A stretch of DNA of 64,000 nt from Rhizobium sp. ICMP 5592 (GTDB taxonomy: Bacteria; Pseudomonadota; Alphaproteobacteria; Rhizobiales; Rhizobiaceae), in the NCBI RefSeq assembly GCF_009498525.1, contig NZ_QSNT01000003.1, positions 327,977 through 391,976 of the forward strand, written 5' to 3'. The notes beneath the pieces are model-generated. The model made no database searches and was not told the origin of the DNA. It saw nothing but the letters and a program-made list of their open reading frames with translations. Positions 7,580 to 16,164 of this stretch are shown one piece after another. Both the position numbers and the translations under genes were made by a program. Position 1 is the first letter of the stretch; the number at the start of each line of letters is the position of its first letter.

Positions 7580-8797
7580 TCAGGCTAGGAGCTGCTTGAG
7601 GTCCGTGGCGGGATCGGCCAGAGCGGACTTTGCCGGGTTGATGCCGGTTTCCAGCAGCTTCTTGCCGGTCACATAAGCCTTTGCGTCGTTGATGGCGTCG
7701 ACTGCGATGAAACGGCCCTGCTTGAAATACCAGACCGAAGCCGCCCCTTCGCGGGAGCCGGGGCGTAAAAGGGTCTCGTCGTAGCCAAGATTGAAGCCGG
7801 CGATCTGCAATTTCACGTCATATTGATCCGACCAAAACCATGGCTTCGGATCATAGGCCGCTTCGCCGCCGGCGATGATTGCCGCTGCGGCTTCCGCCTG
7901 ATCGACGGCGTTCTGGACCGATTCGAGGCGGATACGGCCGCCGTTCCAGGGCAGTTCGGCGCAATCGCCCGCGGCAAAGATCGAGGGATCGGACGTGCGA
8001 GCGAGCGAATCAACGATGATGCCATTGCCGACTTCCAGACCCGCTTCCTTGGCGAGCCTGTCGTTCGGGGCGACGCCGATGCCGACGATGACGAAATCGA
8101 CATCGATGGTGGAGCCGTCGGACAGCTCGGCGGCAACGACGTGACCATTCTTGCCAATCAGCTGCTTGAGGCCGGTCTTTTCGCGGATGACGACGTCATG
8201 TTCCCGGTGGATCACCCGCATAATGTCGGCCGTCTCCTTAGCGGCGACGCGCTGCAGGATCCTGTCGGCCATTTCGATGAGGGTGACTTCAAGACCACGA
8301 TGACGGGCGACCGCCGCCGCTTCGAGGCCGATATAGCCGCCGCCGATGATAAGGACGCGGCGGCCGGCGCGCATCTCAGCGGCGAGCTGATCGGCATCGC
8401 GCTTGTCGCGGGCGACATAGACGCCTTCGAGGGTGCCGCCGACGGCGGGCGGCAGGCGGCGCGGCGTGGCGCCGGTTGTAAGCGCCAGTGTCTCATAATC
8501 GAGCGCGGAGCCATCCTGCATGATGACCTGCTTTGCGGCGCGCTTGATCTGTTCGACCCAGGTGGACAGGCGGATCTCGACATTGTTGTCGGCGTACCAA
8601 TGCTCCGGACGGAACAGCAGCCGGTCGAAGGCCATTTCGCCGAGAAGGTATTTCTTGGTCAGCGGCGGCCGCTGATAGGGAAGGCTTTCTTCCGCGCCGA
8701 CAATGGTAATCGGCCTCAGATCTCCGATCGCCCGCACTTTGGCGGCAAGCGCGAATCCGGCCTGCCCGGCCCCAACAATGACCAATCTGCCCGTCAC
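7580..8797 (-). CDS. FAD-dependent NAD(P)H:ferredoxin-type reductase
   Basis: The roughly 405-residue flavoprotein belongs to the putidaredoxin/rhodocoxin reductase type, which passes electrons from NAD(P)H to a small iron-sulfur protein. Visible motifs are the FAD dinucleotide fold VIVGAGQAGFA near the start, the NAD fold LIIGGGYIGLEAA near residue 150, and the second FAD motif FAAGDCAE near residue 270. The PLTKKYLLGE segment is also typical. I prefer the GTG at 8797, eight bases after GGAG, over a GTG at 8806. No ferredoxin or P450 lies beside it, so its partner is unknown. Confidence 0.9.
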   Translation of the reverse strand: MTGRLVIVGAGQAGFALAAKVRAIGDLRPITIVGAEESLPYQRPPLTKKYLLGEMAFDRLLFRPEHWYADNNVEIRLSTWVEQIKRAAKQVIMQDGSALDYETLALTTGATPRRLPPAVGGTLEGVYVARDKRDADQLAAEMRAGRRVLIIGGGYIGLEAAAVARHRGLEVTLIEMADRILQRVAAKETADIMRVIHREHDVVIREKTGLKQLIGKNGHVVAAELSDGSTIDVDFVIVGIGVAPNDRLAKEAGLEVGNGIIVDSLARTSDPSIFAAGDCAELPWNGGRIRLESVQNAVDQAEAAAAIIAGGEAAYDPKPWFWSDQYDVKLQIAGFNLGYDETLLRPGSREGAASVWYFKQGRFIAVDAINDAKAYVTGKKLLETGINPAKSALADPATDLKQLLA

Positions 8798-8942
8798 GAT
8801 CCTCACTCCATTATTGTTATAGTGGCTCGCCGTCCTGATATAGGGCCTCGAGCCTATGGATTTCAGGGGTAACGCTTACCCTTGCAAGCGTCAATTGCAG
8901 CTGACCTTGCATCTCGGATCGGGCAGAAATTAGGGCAGACCC

Positions 8943-10061
8943 TTAGGCTGTTACTTCAACCCACCGGCGCTCGTGGAAGGAACGTGCCATGGCATGCACC
9001 GACTTTTCGATGCGCAGGCCGTCCACAAAGCTGATGACCGACGCCATTTCGCCGGAAATGGCGCGGATTAATTCACGGCACTCGATGATCTTCAGGTCGT
9101 TGAAGCCGAGACCGTGGCCGGGCGCGGGGATGAACCGGTCATAGGGCTTGTGGGCCGGAGCCGCGAGGACCTTGCGGAATCCCTGTTCGGAGCCCCTGCC
9201 ATCGGCCTGATAGAGCTCGAATTCGTTCATCCGCTCCTGATCGTAGGTGATCGAGCCCTTCGAGCCGAAGATCTGCAACGCAATGCGGCCCTTTCGGCCC
9301 CAGGCGGAACGATTCGCCATCAGCACGGCGGAAATGCCGCCGCCGAGACGCATCAGCACATTGGCGAGATCGTGATTCTCGACCGTGCGACGGCCACCCT
9401 CCTTCAGGGGCCGTTCGGCATAGGGCTTTGCCATATCGGTGATGACGGCCTCGACATGGCCGAACAGGAACCAGAGCAGCGACAGCGGATGCACGGCGAA
9501 ATCGTCGAGCGCGCCATAGCCGGAGGCAAGCTCGCTCTTCCAATAGAACAGGCCTTCCGGATCGGCCATGAAATCTTCGTCCATCTCGACGCGGATATGA
9601 TTGACCTCGCCGATGGCGCCCTCGCCAATCAGCGCCTTGATGTGTCGCATCACCGGGTTCTGGATATAGTTGTAGCCGAGGATGGCGACCTTGCCCGAGG
9701 CCTTGGCGGCGCTCAACATGCGTTCGGCATCCGCATAGCCCGGCGCCATCGGCTTTTCGCACCAGACGTGCTTGCCGGCTTCAAGCGCTGCAATCGCCAT
9801 TTCCGGATGAAATTGATTGGGGGTGGTGACGGAGACGACATCGACTTCGGGATCGGCGATCAGCTGGCGCCAGTCGGCGGTCGCCTTTTCGAAACCGAAT
9901 TCGTCGCCGCGCGATCTCGCCAGATCGGCATTCGCTTCGGCAAGATGCACGAGGCGCGGCCGCTCGACATCACCAAACACGGTCTTGACCGCATTCCAGG
10001 CCAGCGCATGGCATTTGCCCATATAGCCGGTTCCGATCAATCCCACGCCCAATGGCTTCAT
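8943..10061 (-). CDS. Gfo/Idh/MocA oxidoreductase linked to inositol catabolism
   Basis: The 372-residue product has the N-terminal NAD(P) fold GLIGTGYMG and the family signature CEKPMAPGYADA near residue 100. It is therefore a sugar- or polyol-type dehydrogenase. It is divergent from iolR, an arrangement also seen around SMc01163 in Sinorhizobium meliloti, where the gene is under IolR control. It may oxidise an inositol isomer or derivative rather than be the main idhA enzyme. The start at 10061 is preceded by GGAGGAAACG, and starts family alignment; a longer frame adds 23 unlikely residues. Confidence 0.9.
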   Translation of the reverse strand: MKPLGVGLIGTGYMGKCHALAWNAVKTVFGDVERPRLVHLAEANADLARSRGDEFGFEKATADWRQLIADPEVDVVSVTTPNQFHPEMAIAALEAGKHVWCEKPMAPGYADAERMLSAAKASGKVAILGYNYIQNPVMRHIKALIGEGAIGEVNHIRVEMDEDFMADPEGLFYWKSELASGYGALDDFAVHPLSLLWFLFGHVEAVITDMAKPYAERPLKEGGRRTVENHDLANVLMRLGGGISAVLMANRSAWGRKGRIALQIFGSKGSITYDQERMNEFELYQADGRGSEQGFRKVLAAPAHKPYDRFIPAPGHGLGFNDLKIIECRELIRAISGEMASVISFVDGLRIEKSVHAMARSFHERRWVEVTA

Positions 10062-10248
10062 TTTCGTTTCCTCCACACGCTTCCTACTGAAGCACACGCA
10101 TTTTTTGGAATATTTAGACCGTTTTGACAAGCAGTCTCATTGGGCAGCTACGCCGGAAGATCAGAGTAATCGCAATTTAATAGCATAAATTCATAGACTT
10201 AAAAATAATCGTGCCGACTGTTTCGAAATCCGTTATCGTTCGAAATAT

Positions 10249-10262
10249 GGAATATTTGTTTC
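10249..10262. promoter_or_regulatory. Candidate IolR operator before iolR
   Basis: GGAA, six bases, TTTC lies 32 bases before the iolR start. It resembles the palindromic core GGAA-N6-TTCC that I recall being reported for IolR of S. meliloti, with one base different. A related TGGAATATTT copy is at 10107-10116 nearer the divergent oxidoreductase gene, and TTCGAAAT occurs twice at 10222 and 10239. Autoregulation is likely; binding is inferred. Confidence 0.5.
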
Positions 10263-10294
10263 ATTAACAGGCATGACGGCGAAAAGGCGGGGAC

Positions 10295-11170
10295 ATGGAC
10301 AACAGTATCGAGACGCGAACCAAGGTGCCGCGGGATTTCGAAAGCCTGCGCAGCATCATCATAGAGCGCAAGGATTCGATGCCAAAGCGGCTGGCACAGG
10401 TCGCCGCCTTTGCACTTGCCAATCCCGACGAAATCGCTTTCGGTACGACAGCGAGCATTGCGGCTGCCGCCGACGTCCAGCCCTCGACGCTGGTGCGCCT
10501 TGCCCATCATCTTGGCTATGAAGGCTTTTCCGACCTGCAGAGCATCTTCCGCGAGCGGCTCCGCGACCGGACGCTGAGCTATGAGGAACGCCTGATCACG
10601 CTTGAACAATCCGGTATCAAGGATGAAGAGGCCGGCATTCTCTCGGGCTTTCTCTCGGCTGCCAGCCAGTCGGTCAACAAGCTTGCCGCGACCATCGAGA
10701 CCGATACCTTCGCCAAGGCGGTGGATGTGCTGGCCGCGGCCGAGACCATCTATCTCATCGCCAAGCGCCGCTCCTATCCGCTGACGGCGCATCTGACCTA
10801 TGCCTTTTCGAAGCTGAACATCCGCCACCAGATCGTCGCCTCACCGAACGGTATCGACGGCGAGATCGCACGCTTTGCCACCGAGAAGGATGCGGCGATC
10901 GCCGCGAGCTTCTCCCCCTATGCCGCCGAAAGCCTGCTGCAGGCACAGGACCTTGCCGCGCGTAACGTGCCGGTCATCGCCATCACCGATTCGGCCTTTT
11001 CGCCACTCACCGCCTGCGCCACCCACTGGTTCGAAGTGGCGGAGGCGGATTTTGCCGGCTTCCGCTCCTTGTCGGCGTCCATGGCGCTGATCATGGCCTT
11101 TCCCGTCGCCATTGCCGAACGGCGGCGGAAAGAGATGATAGGAAAACCTCAGAAAACTAAAATGGAATAA
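10295..11170 (+). CDS. iolR: RpiR-family repressor of inositol catabolism
   Basis: The 291-residue regulator has an N-terminal RpiR helix-turn-helix (about residues 20-95, with FGTTASIAAAADVQPSTLVRLAHHLGY) and a C-terminal SIS sugar-phosphate domain (about 130-270). In rhizobia the RpiR protein at this position is IolR, which is relieved by an inositol-derived phosphate intermediate. Its position between a divergent oxidoreductase gene and iolCDEB supports the name. A good operator overlaps its own stop codon and another lies in the iolC promoter. The ATG follows AGGCGGGG. Confidence 0.93.
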   Translation: MDNSIETRTKVPRDFESLRSIIIERKDSMPKRLAQVAAFALANPDEIAFGTTASIAAAADVQPSTLVRLAHHLGYEGFSDLQSIFRERLRDRTLSYEERLITLEQSGIKDEEAGILSGFLSAASQSVNKLAATIETDTFAKAVDVLAAAETIYLIAKRRSYPLTAHLTYAFSKLNIRHQIVASPNGIDGEIARFATEKDAAIAASFSPYAAESLLQAQDLAARNVPVIAITDSAFSPLTACATHWFEVAEADFAGFRSLSASMALIMAFPVAIAERRRKEMIGKPQKTKME

Positions 11171-11177
11171 ATATTCC
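11164..11177. promoter_or_regulatory. Candidate IolR operator 1 before iolC
   Basis: GGAATAAATATTCC is a perfect GGAA-N6-TTCC palindrome spanning the iolR stop codon and ending four bases before the iolC -35 element. It matches the recalled IolR core motif. Placement next to the promoter fits repression of iolCDEB. Confidence 0.7.
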
Positions 11178-11180
11178 GAA

Positions 11181-11209
11181 TTGACAAAATTTCGGAACCA
11201 CTGTTTCAT
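11181..11209 (+). promoter_or_regulatory. iolC promoter with overlapping IolR-type site
   Basis: TTGACA at 11181-11186 and TTTCAT at 11204-11209 are separated by 17 bases, a sigma-70-like promoter about 145 bases before iolC. A second IolR-like site, GGAA-N6-TTTC at 11194-11207, overlaps the -10 element. Together with the upstream palindrome this gives two operators around one promoter. The -10 is weak, which suits a regulated promoter. Confidence 0.55.
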
Positions 11210-11354
11210 TGCATCCATATTCACGGTCTCGGGAGACGGCCGCGAAATCGACCACAACCCGGATGAAACCAAGACGCACCGGGACTTTCAATGACGCGTG
11301 ATCCCCAGGAGAAACTGAAGAGTTTCCGGGATCATGCCTGGACGGGAGGACATC

Positions 11355-13289
11355 ATGGCTCACGACAATCCTGGCACTCAGCCGGAGGCGACACTCGATG
11401 TCATCACCATCGGCCGCTCTTCCGTCGATCTTTACGGCCAGCAGATCGGCTCGCGGCTGGAGGATATCGCCTCTTTCGCCAAATCGGTCGGCGGTTGCCC
11501 GGCCAATATCGCCATCGGCACGGCACGGCTCGGCCTGAAATCCGGCCTCATCACCCGCGTCGGCGACGAGCAGATGGGTCGCTTCATCCGCGAGCAGACG
11601 GCCCGCGAGGGCGTGGCTGTTCAGGGGATCGCCACCGACAAGGAACGGCTGACGGCGCTGGTGCTGCTGGCGGTCGAGGCCGAAGGCGTCTCGCCGATGA
11701 TCTTCTATCGTTCCGACTGCGCCGACATGGCGCTGGACGAGAACGATATCGATGAGGATTTCATCAAGTCCTCCCGTGCCGTGCTGGTTTCCGGCACGCA
11801 TTTTTCCAAACCGAACACCGAGGCCGCACAGCGTAAGGCGATCCGCATCGCCAAGGCGAACGGCCGCAAGGTGATCTTCGATATCGACTACCGGCCGAAC
11901 CTCTGGGGCCTAGCCGGCCACGCAGAAGGGTTCGAGCGTTATGTAAAGTCGGATCGCGTTTCCTCGAAGATGCGGGAGACCTTGCCGGATTGCGATCTCA
12001 TCATAGGCACGGAAGAGGAGATCATGATCGGCTCAGGCGTCGACAACGTGCTGGGCGCGCTGAAGGAAATCCGCCGCCTTTCTTCCGCGACCATCGTGCT
12101 CAAGCGCGGCGCCATGGGCTGCATCGTCTATGACGGGCCGATCTCGGACGACCTGGAAGCCGGCATTGTCGGTCAGGGATTCCCGATCGAAGTCTTCAAC
12201 GTGCTCGGCGCCGGCGATGCCTTCATGTCCGGCTTCCTGCGCGGCTACCTGCGCGACGAGCCGCTGAAGACCTGCGCCACCTGGGCGAATGCCTGCGGTG
12301 CCTTCGCGGTCTCGCGCCTGCTGTGCTCGCCGGAATATCCGACCTGGGCCGAGCTCGACTTCTTCCTGAAGACGGGCAGCAAGCACCGGGCGCTGCGCAA
12401 GGACGAGGCGATCAACCACATCCATTGGGCCTCGACCCGCAATGGCGACATCCCGCTCCTGATGGCGCTCGCCATCGATCACCGCTCGCAGCTCGTCAGC
12501 GTCGCCGACGAACTGGGTGTCGGCCATGACAGGATCGTCGCCTTCAAACGGCTGGCCGTCGAGGCGGCGGCTCGGGTGTCGAGCGGCCGTTCCGGCTACG
12601 GCATGCTGATCGACGAGCGCTTCGGCCGCGACGCCTTCTTCGATGCCGCCACCAAGAATTTCTCCTGGATCGGCCGTCCCGTCGAACTGCCGGGCTCCAA
12701 GCCGCTGAAATTCGAATTCAGCCAGGATATCGGCTCGCAGCTTGTCGAATGGCCGCTCAACCACTGCATAAAGTGCCTGTGCTTCTACCATCCGGACGAT
12801 CCGAAGGAGCTGAAGGCGGAGCAGCAGGAGAAGCTGCGCACTCTGTTCGAAGCGGCCCGCAAGGTCGGCCGCGAACTGCTGGTTGAGATCATCGCCGGCA
12901 AGAATGGGCCGCTCACCGACGACACGATCGCAACCGCGATGGAAGAGCTCTATGCTCTCGGCATCAAGCCCGACTGGTGGAAGCTGGAACCACAGGATTC
13001 GACCGCGGCCTGGAAAAAAATCGATGCCGTGATCGCCGAAAATGATCCATGGTGCCGCGGTATCGTGCTGCTTGGCCTGGAGGCACCGGCGGATGAACTG
13101 ATCCGTAGCTTCGAAGCCACGCTGGCCGCTCCTTCTGTGAAGGGTTTCGCCGTTGGGCGGACGATCTTTTCGGACGCGGCGCGAGCCTGGCTGTCGGGCG
13201 GCATGAACGACGAGGAAGCGATCGCCGACATGGCCGGCCGCTTCCGGCAACTGACCCAGGCATGGTTGAAAACCCGCGGCCTGCAATAG
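11355..13289 (+). CDS. iolC: Bifunctional 5-dehydro-2-deoxygluconokinase with DUF2090 domain
   Basis: The 644-residue protein fuses a PfkB-family kinase (about residues 12-330) with a DUF2090 domain (about 335-640). The kinase phosphorylates 5-dehydro-2-deoxygluconate, and its anion-hole signature is GAGDAFMSGFLRGY. The C-terminal part resembles class I aldolases and is annotated in proteobacteria as the 5-dehydro-2-deoxyphosphogluconate aldolase, so the protein may do both IolC and IolJ steps. The Bacillus IolC is only about half this length. GGGAGGA precedes the ATG; an upstream in-frame start lacks one. iolD follows after 25 bases. Confidence 0.94.
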   Translation: MAHDNPGTQPEATLDVITIGRSSVDLYGQQIGSRLEDIASFAKSVGGCPANIAIGTARLGLKSGLITRVGDEQMGRFIREQTAREGVAVQGIATDKERLTALVLLAVEAEGVSPMIFYRSDCADMALDENDIDEDFIKSSRAVLVSGTHFSKPNTEAAQRKAIRIAKANGRKVIFDIDYRPNLWGLAGHAEGFERYVKSDRVSSKMRETLPDCDLIIGTEEEIMIGSGVDNVLGALKEIRRLSSATIVLKRGAMGCIVYDGPISDDLEAGIVGQGFPIEVFNVLGAGDAFMSGFLRGYLRDEPLKTCATWANACGAFAVSRLLCSPEYPTWAELDFFLKTGSKHRALRKDEAINHIHWASTRNGDIPLLMALAIDHRSQLVSVADELGVGHDRIVAFKRLAVEAAARVSSGRSGYGMLIDERFGRDAFFDAATKNFSWIGRPVELPGSKPLKFEFSQDIGSQLVEWPLNHCIKCLCFYHPDDPKELKAEQQEKLRTLFEAARKVGRELLVEIIAGKNGPLTDDTIATAMEELYALGIKPDWWKLEPQDSTAAWKKIDAVIAENDPWCRGIVLLGLEAPADELIRSFEATLAAPSVKGFAVGRTIFSDAARAWLSGGMNDEEAIADMAGRFRQLTQAWLKTRGLQ

Positions 13290-13314
13290 TTTAGAAGCAT
13301 TTGGGAGGCGCCCC

Positions 13315-15165
13315 ATGGGCAAGACGATCCGATTGACGATGGCACAAGCCGTCACACATTTCCTCACGAAGCAGATGACCGTGATCGATGGTCAGAAGCT
13401 GCCGATCTTCGGCGGCGTCTGGGCGATCTTCGGCCACGGCAACGTCGCCGGCATCGGTGAAGCGCTCTATCAGGTGCGGGACGAACTGACGACCTATCGC
13501 GCGCACAACGAACAAGGCATGGCCCACGCCGCCATCGCCTATGCCAAGGCGAGCTTCCGCCAACGCTTCATGGCCTGCACGACCTCGATCGGCCCCGGCG
13601 CCCTCAACATGGTGACCGCCGCCGGCGTCGCCCATGTTAACCGCATCCCCGTGCTCTTCCTCCCCGGCGACGTCTTCGCCAACCGTGCGCCCGACCCGGT
13701 TTTGCAGCAGATCGAGGATTTCGGCGACGGCACGGTGTCCGCCAATGACGCCTTCCGTTCGGTCTCGCGCTATTTCGACCGCATCACCCGGCCCGAACAG
13801 ATCATCACGGCGCTGAAGCGCGCCATGCAGGTCTTGACCGACCCCCTCGATTGCGGCCCGGTGACGCTCTCGCTGTGCCAGGATGTGCAGGCGGAAGCCT
13901 TCGATTATCCCGAAAGCTTCTTCGAGGAGCGCATCTGGACGACGCGACGCCCGCAGCCGGACGCGGACGAACTCGCCGAAGCGATTGCACTCATCCGCAA
14001 GGCTGAAAAGCCGGTCATCATCGCCGGCGGCGGCGTGCTCTATTCGCGGGCGACCAAGGAACTTACGGCGTTTGCAGAAACGCACGGCGTACCCGTCGTC
14101 GTCAGCCAGGCCGGCAAATCGGCAATCGACGAACGTCATCCGTTGGCACTCGGCTCCGTCGGCGTAACCGGAACTTCGGCTGCGAACGCGATTGCCGAAG
14201 ACACAGATCTGATCATCGCTGTCGGCACGCGATGCCAGGATTTCACCACGGGCTCCTGGGCATTGTTCAAGAACGAGAAGCTCGCCATTCTCGGCCTCAA
14301 TATTGCGGCATATGACGCATCGAAGCATGACGGCCGTCCGCTGGTTTGCGATGCGCGCGAAGGGCTGAAGGCGCTTTCGGCAGGGCTCGCCGGCTGGCGG
14401 GCACCGGCAGCGCTCCTGGAAAAGGCGACCCAGGAAAAGAAGATCTGGGTCGAAGCCGCCGCCAAGGCAATGGCCTCGACCAATACCGCCCTTCCCTCCG
14501 ACGCCCAGGTCATCGGTGCGGTAACCCGCACGATCGGTGGAGAAAACGCCATTTCCGTCTGCGCGGCCGGGGGCCTGCCGGGCGAGCTGCACAAGCTCTG
14601 GCCGGCGACGGTTCCCGGCAGCTACCACATGGAATACGGCTTCTCCTGCATGGGCTACGAGATTGCCGGCGGCCTCGGCACCAAGATGGCCCACCCGGAA
14701 AAGGACGTCATCGTCATGGTCGGCGACGGCTCCTACATGATGCTGAATTCCGAGATCGCCACGTCGGTCATGCTCGGACTGAAGCTCAACATCGTGCTGC
14801 TCGACAATCGCGGCTACGGATGCATCAACCGGCTGCAAATGGAAACCGGCGGCGCGAACTTCAACAATCTGCTGAAGGACTCGTATCATGAGGTGATGCC
14901 GGATATCGACTTCCGGGCACATGCGGAAAGCATGGGCGCCATTGCCGTCAAGGTTGCCTCGATTGCAGAGCTGGAGCAGGCGATCGAAGCCTCGAAGAAG
15001 AATGACCGCACCACGGTCTTCGTCATCGATACCGATCCGCTGATCACGACAAGCGAAGGCGGGCACTGGTGGGATGTCGCCGTTCCCGAGGTCAGCCCGC
15101 GCCTGCAAGTCAACAAGGCCCGCGCGGCCTATGAACAGGCTCGCGGCGCCCAGCGTATCCGCTGA
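13315..15165 (+). CDS. iolD: 3D-(3,5/4)-trihydroxycyclohexane-1,2-dione hydrolase
   Basis: This 616-residue thiamine-diphosphate enzyme opens the six-carbon ring formed by IolE to give 5-deoxyglucuronate. It has the three-domain acetolactate-synthase-like layout: an N-terminal domain with the glutamate-bearing HNEQGMAHAA, a central domain, and a C-terminal ThDP motif beginning GDGSYMM and ending in the LLDNRGYG segment near residues 470-505. Length matches the family. GGGAGG lies six bases before the ATG. The gene is part of the iolCDEB operon. Confidence 0.95.
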   Translation: MGKTIRLTMAQAVTHFLTKQMTVIDGQKLPIFGGVWAIFGHGNVAGIGEALYQVRDELTTYRAHNEQGMAHAAIAYAKASFRQRFMACTTSIGPGALNMVTAAGVAHVNRIPVLFLPGDVFANRAPDPVLQQIEDFGDGTVSANDAFRSVSRYFDRITRPEQIITALKRAMQVLTDPLDCGPVTLSLCQDVQAEAFDYPESFFEERIWTTRRPQPDADELAEAIALIRKAEKPVIIAGGGVLYSRATKELTAFAETHGVPVVVSQAGKSAIDERHPLALGSVGVTGTSAANAIAEDTDLIIAVGTRCQDFTTGSWALFKNEKLAILGLNIAAYDASKHDGRPLVCDAREGLKALSAGLAGWRAPAALLEKATQEKKIWVEAAAKAMASTNTALPSDAQVIGAVTRTIGGENAISVCAAGGLPGELHKLWPATVPGSYHMEYGFSCMGYEIAGGLGTKMAHPEKDVIVMVGDGSYMMLNSEIATSVMLGLKLNIVLLDNRGYGCINRLQMETGGANFNNLLKDSYHEVMPDIDFRAHAESMGAIAVKVASIAELEQAIEASKKNDRTTVFVIDTDPLITTSEGGHWWDVAVPEVSPRLQVNKARAAYEQARGAQRIR

Positions 15166-15185
15166 TCGATTTCTGTCATTTTTCT

Positions 15186-15207
15186 GGAGGAGCAGCATTG
15201 CTCCTCC
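15186..15207 (+). other. Hairpin in the iolD-iolE spacer
   Basis: GGAGGAGCA and TGCTCCTCC form a perfect nine-base-pair stem with a four-base loop, 20 bases after the iolD stop. It has no T run, so it is not a normal terminator. The left arm contains a strong ribosome-site sequence that would be masked in the folded RNA. iolE has its own free AAGGAG further down. A role in mRNA stability or differential iolE expression is possible. Confidence 0.6.
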
Positions 15208-15233
15208 AAACGATGCCTTTAAGGAGACTATTG

Positions 15234-16151
15234 ATGAAGGCCAAACTCGGCATGTCGCCCATCGCGTGGTGGAACGACGATCTTCCTGAGCTCAGCGACG
15301 ACGTGTCCCTCGAGGAATGCCTGCGGCAGTCGCGTAGCGCCGGCTTCACCGGCATGGAAAAAGGCCGCCGCTTCCCTGACGATCCCGAGGTGATGCTGCC
15401 CATCCTGCGCGCCGCCGACGTGACGCTCTGCGGCGGCTGGTTCTCTGGCACGCTTGTCGATGAAGAGCTTGCCGCCAACAAGGACCGCATCGCTCCGATG
15501 ATCGAGCTGTTCAAGGCGGTCAATGCACCCTGCATCGTCTATGGCGAGGTCGGCCGATCCATCCAGGGCGACCGCTCCAAGCCGCTCGCCACCAAGCCGC
15601 GCTTGTCGGATGACGAGATGAAGGCCTATGCGCGCCGACTGACCCAGTTCGGCGAATGGTGTGCCGATCAGGGCATGCCGCTCTCCTATCACCATCACAT
15701 GGCGGCGGTGGTGGAAACCGAGCCGGAACTCGACGCTTTCATGCGCAATTCCGGCGAAGGCATTCCGCTTCTGCTCGATGCCGGTCACTTGGCCTTTGCC
15801 GGCGGCGACGTGCTGCGCGCCATCGACAACCACCACGCCCGCATCAACCACGTTCACGTCAAGGATATCCGCAAGCCTGTCGTGGATGGGCTGGACCGCA
15901 GCCGGCAATCCTTCCTCGACGCGGTGGCTCTCGGCGCCTTCACAGTGCCGGGCGACGGCTCGCTCGATTTCGGCGCGATCGTCCAGCGTCTGGCCGGTTA
16001 CGGCTATGAAGGCTGGTTCGTCGTCGAGGCCGAACAGGATCCGCGCACAGCTCCGCCGCAGAAAATGGCCGAGATCGGCCATGCCGAATTGATGCGTGTC
16101 ATGACGGCCGCAGGTTATACGGTGGAAACCGAAGGTTTTCCCAAGGGATAG
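15234..16151 (+). CDS. iolE: myo-Inosose-2 dehydratase
   Basis: The 305-residue enzyme is a TIM-barrel protein of the xylose-isomerase-like AP-endonuclease 2 fold, which dehydrates 2-keto-myo-inositol. Typical features are the start AKLGMSPIAWWNDDLPEL, the metal-site segments SYHHHMAAVVE, LLDAGHLAFAGGD and NHVHVKDIR, and the final GWFVVEAEQDPR. The ATG is chosen because AAGGAG lies seven bases before it and family members begin here; a TTG 36 bases earlier lies inside a hairpin. It is the third gene of iolCDEB. Confidence 0.95.
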   Translation: MKAKLGMSPIAWWNDDLPELSDDVSLEECLRQSRSAGFTGMEKGRRFPDDPEVMLPILRAADVTLCGGWFSGTLVDEELAANKDRIAPMIELFKAVNAPCIVYGEVGRSIQGDRSKPLATKPRLSDDEMKAYARRLTQFGEWCADQGMPLSYHHHMAAVVETEPELDAFMRNSGEGIPLLLDAGHLAFAGGDVLRAIDNHHARINHVHVKDIRKPVVDGLDRSRQSFLDAVALGAFTVPGDGSLDFGAIVQRLAGYGYEGWFVVEAEQDPRTAPPQKMAEIGHAELMRVMTAAGYTVETEGFPKG

Positions 16152-16164
16152 AGGAAGAACGTCC

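Noticed and set aside
7361-7588. Rightward frame over tRNA-Ser
   Set aside because: It is the antisense of the tRNA and its flank.
13291-15198. Antisense 635-codon frame opposite iolD
   Set aside because: It mirrors a well-recognised enzyme; no motif, and its composition is typical of antisense frames in high-GC DNA.
15198-15233. TTG start for a longer IolE
   Set aside because: Its ribosome site is inside a hairpin, and family members begin at the later ATG.
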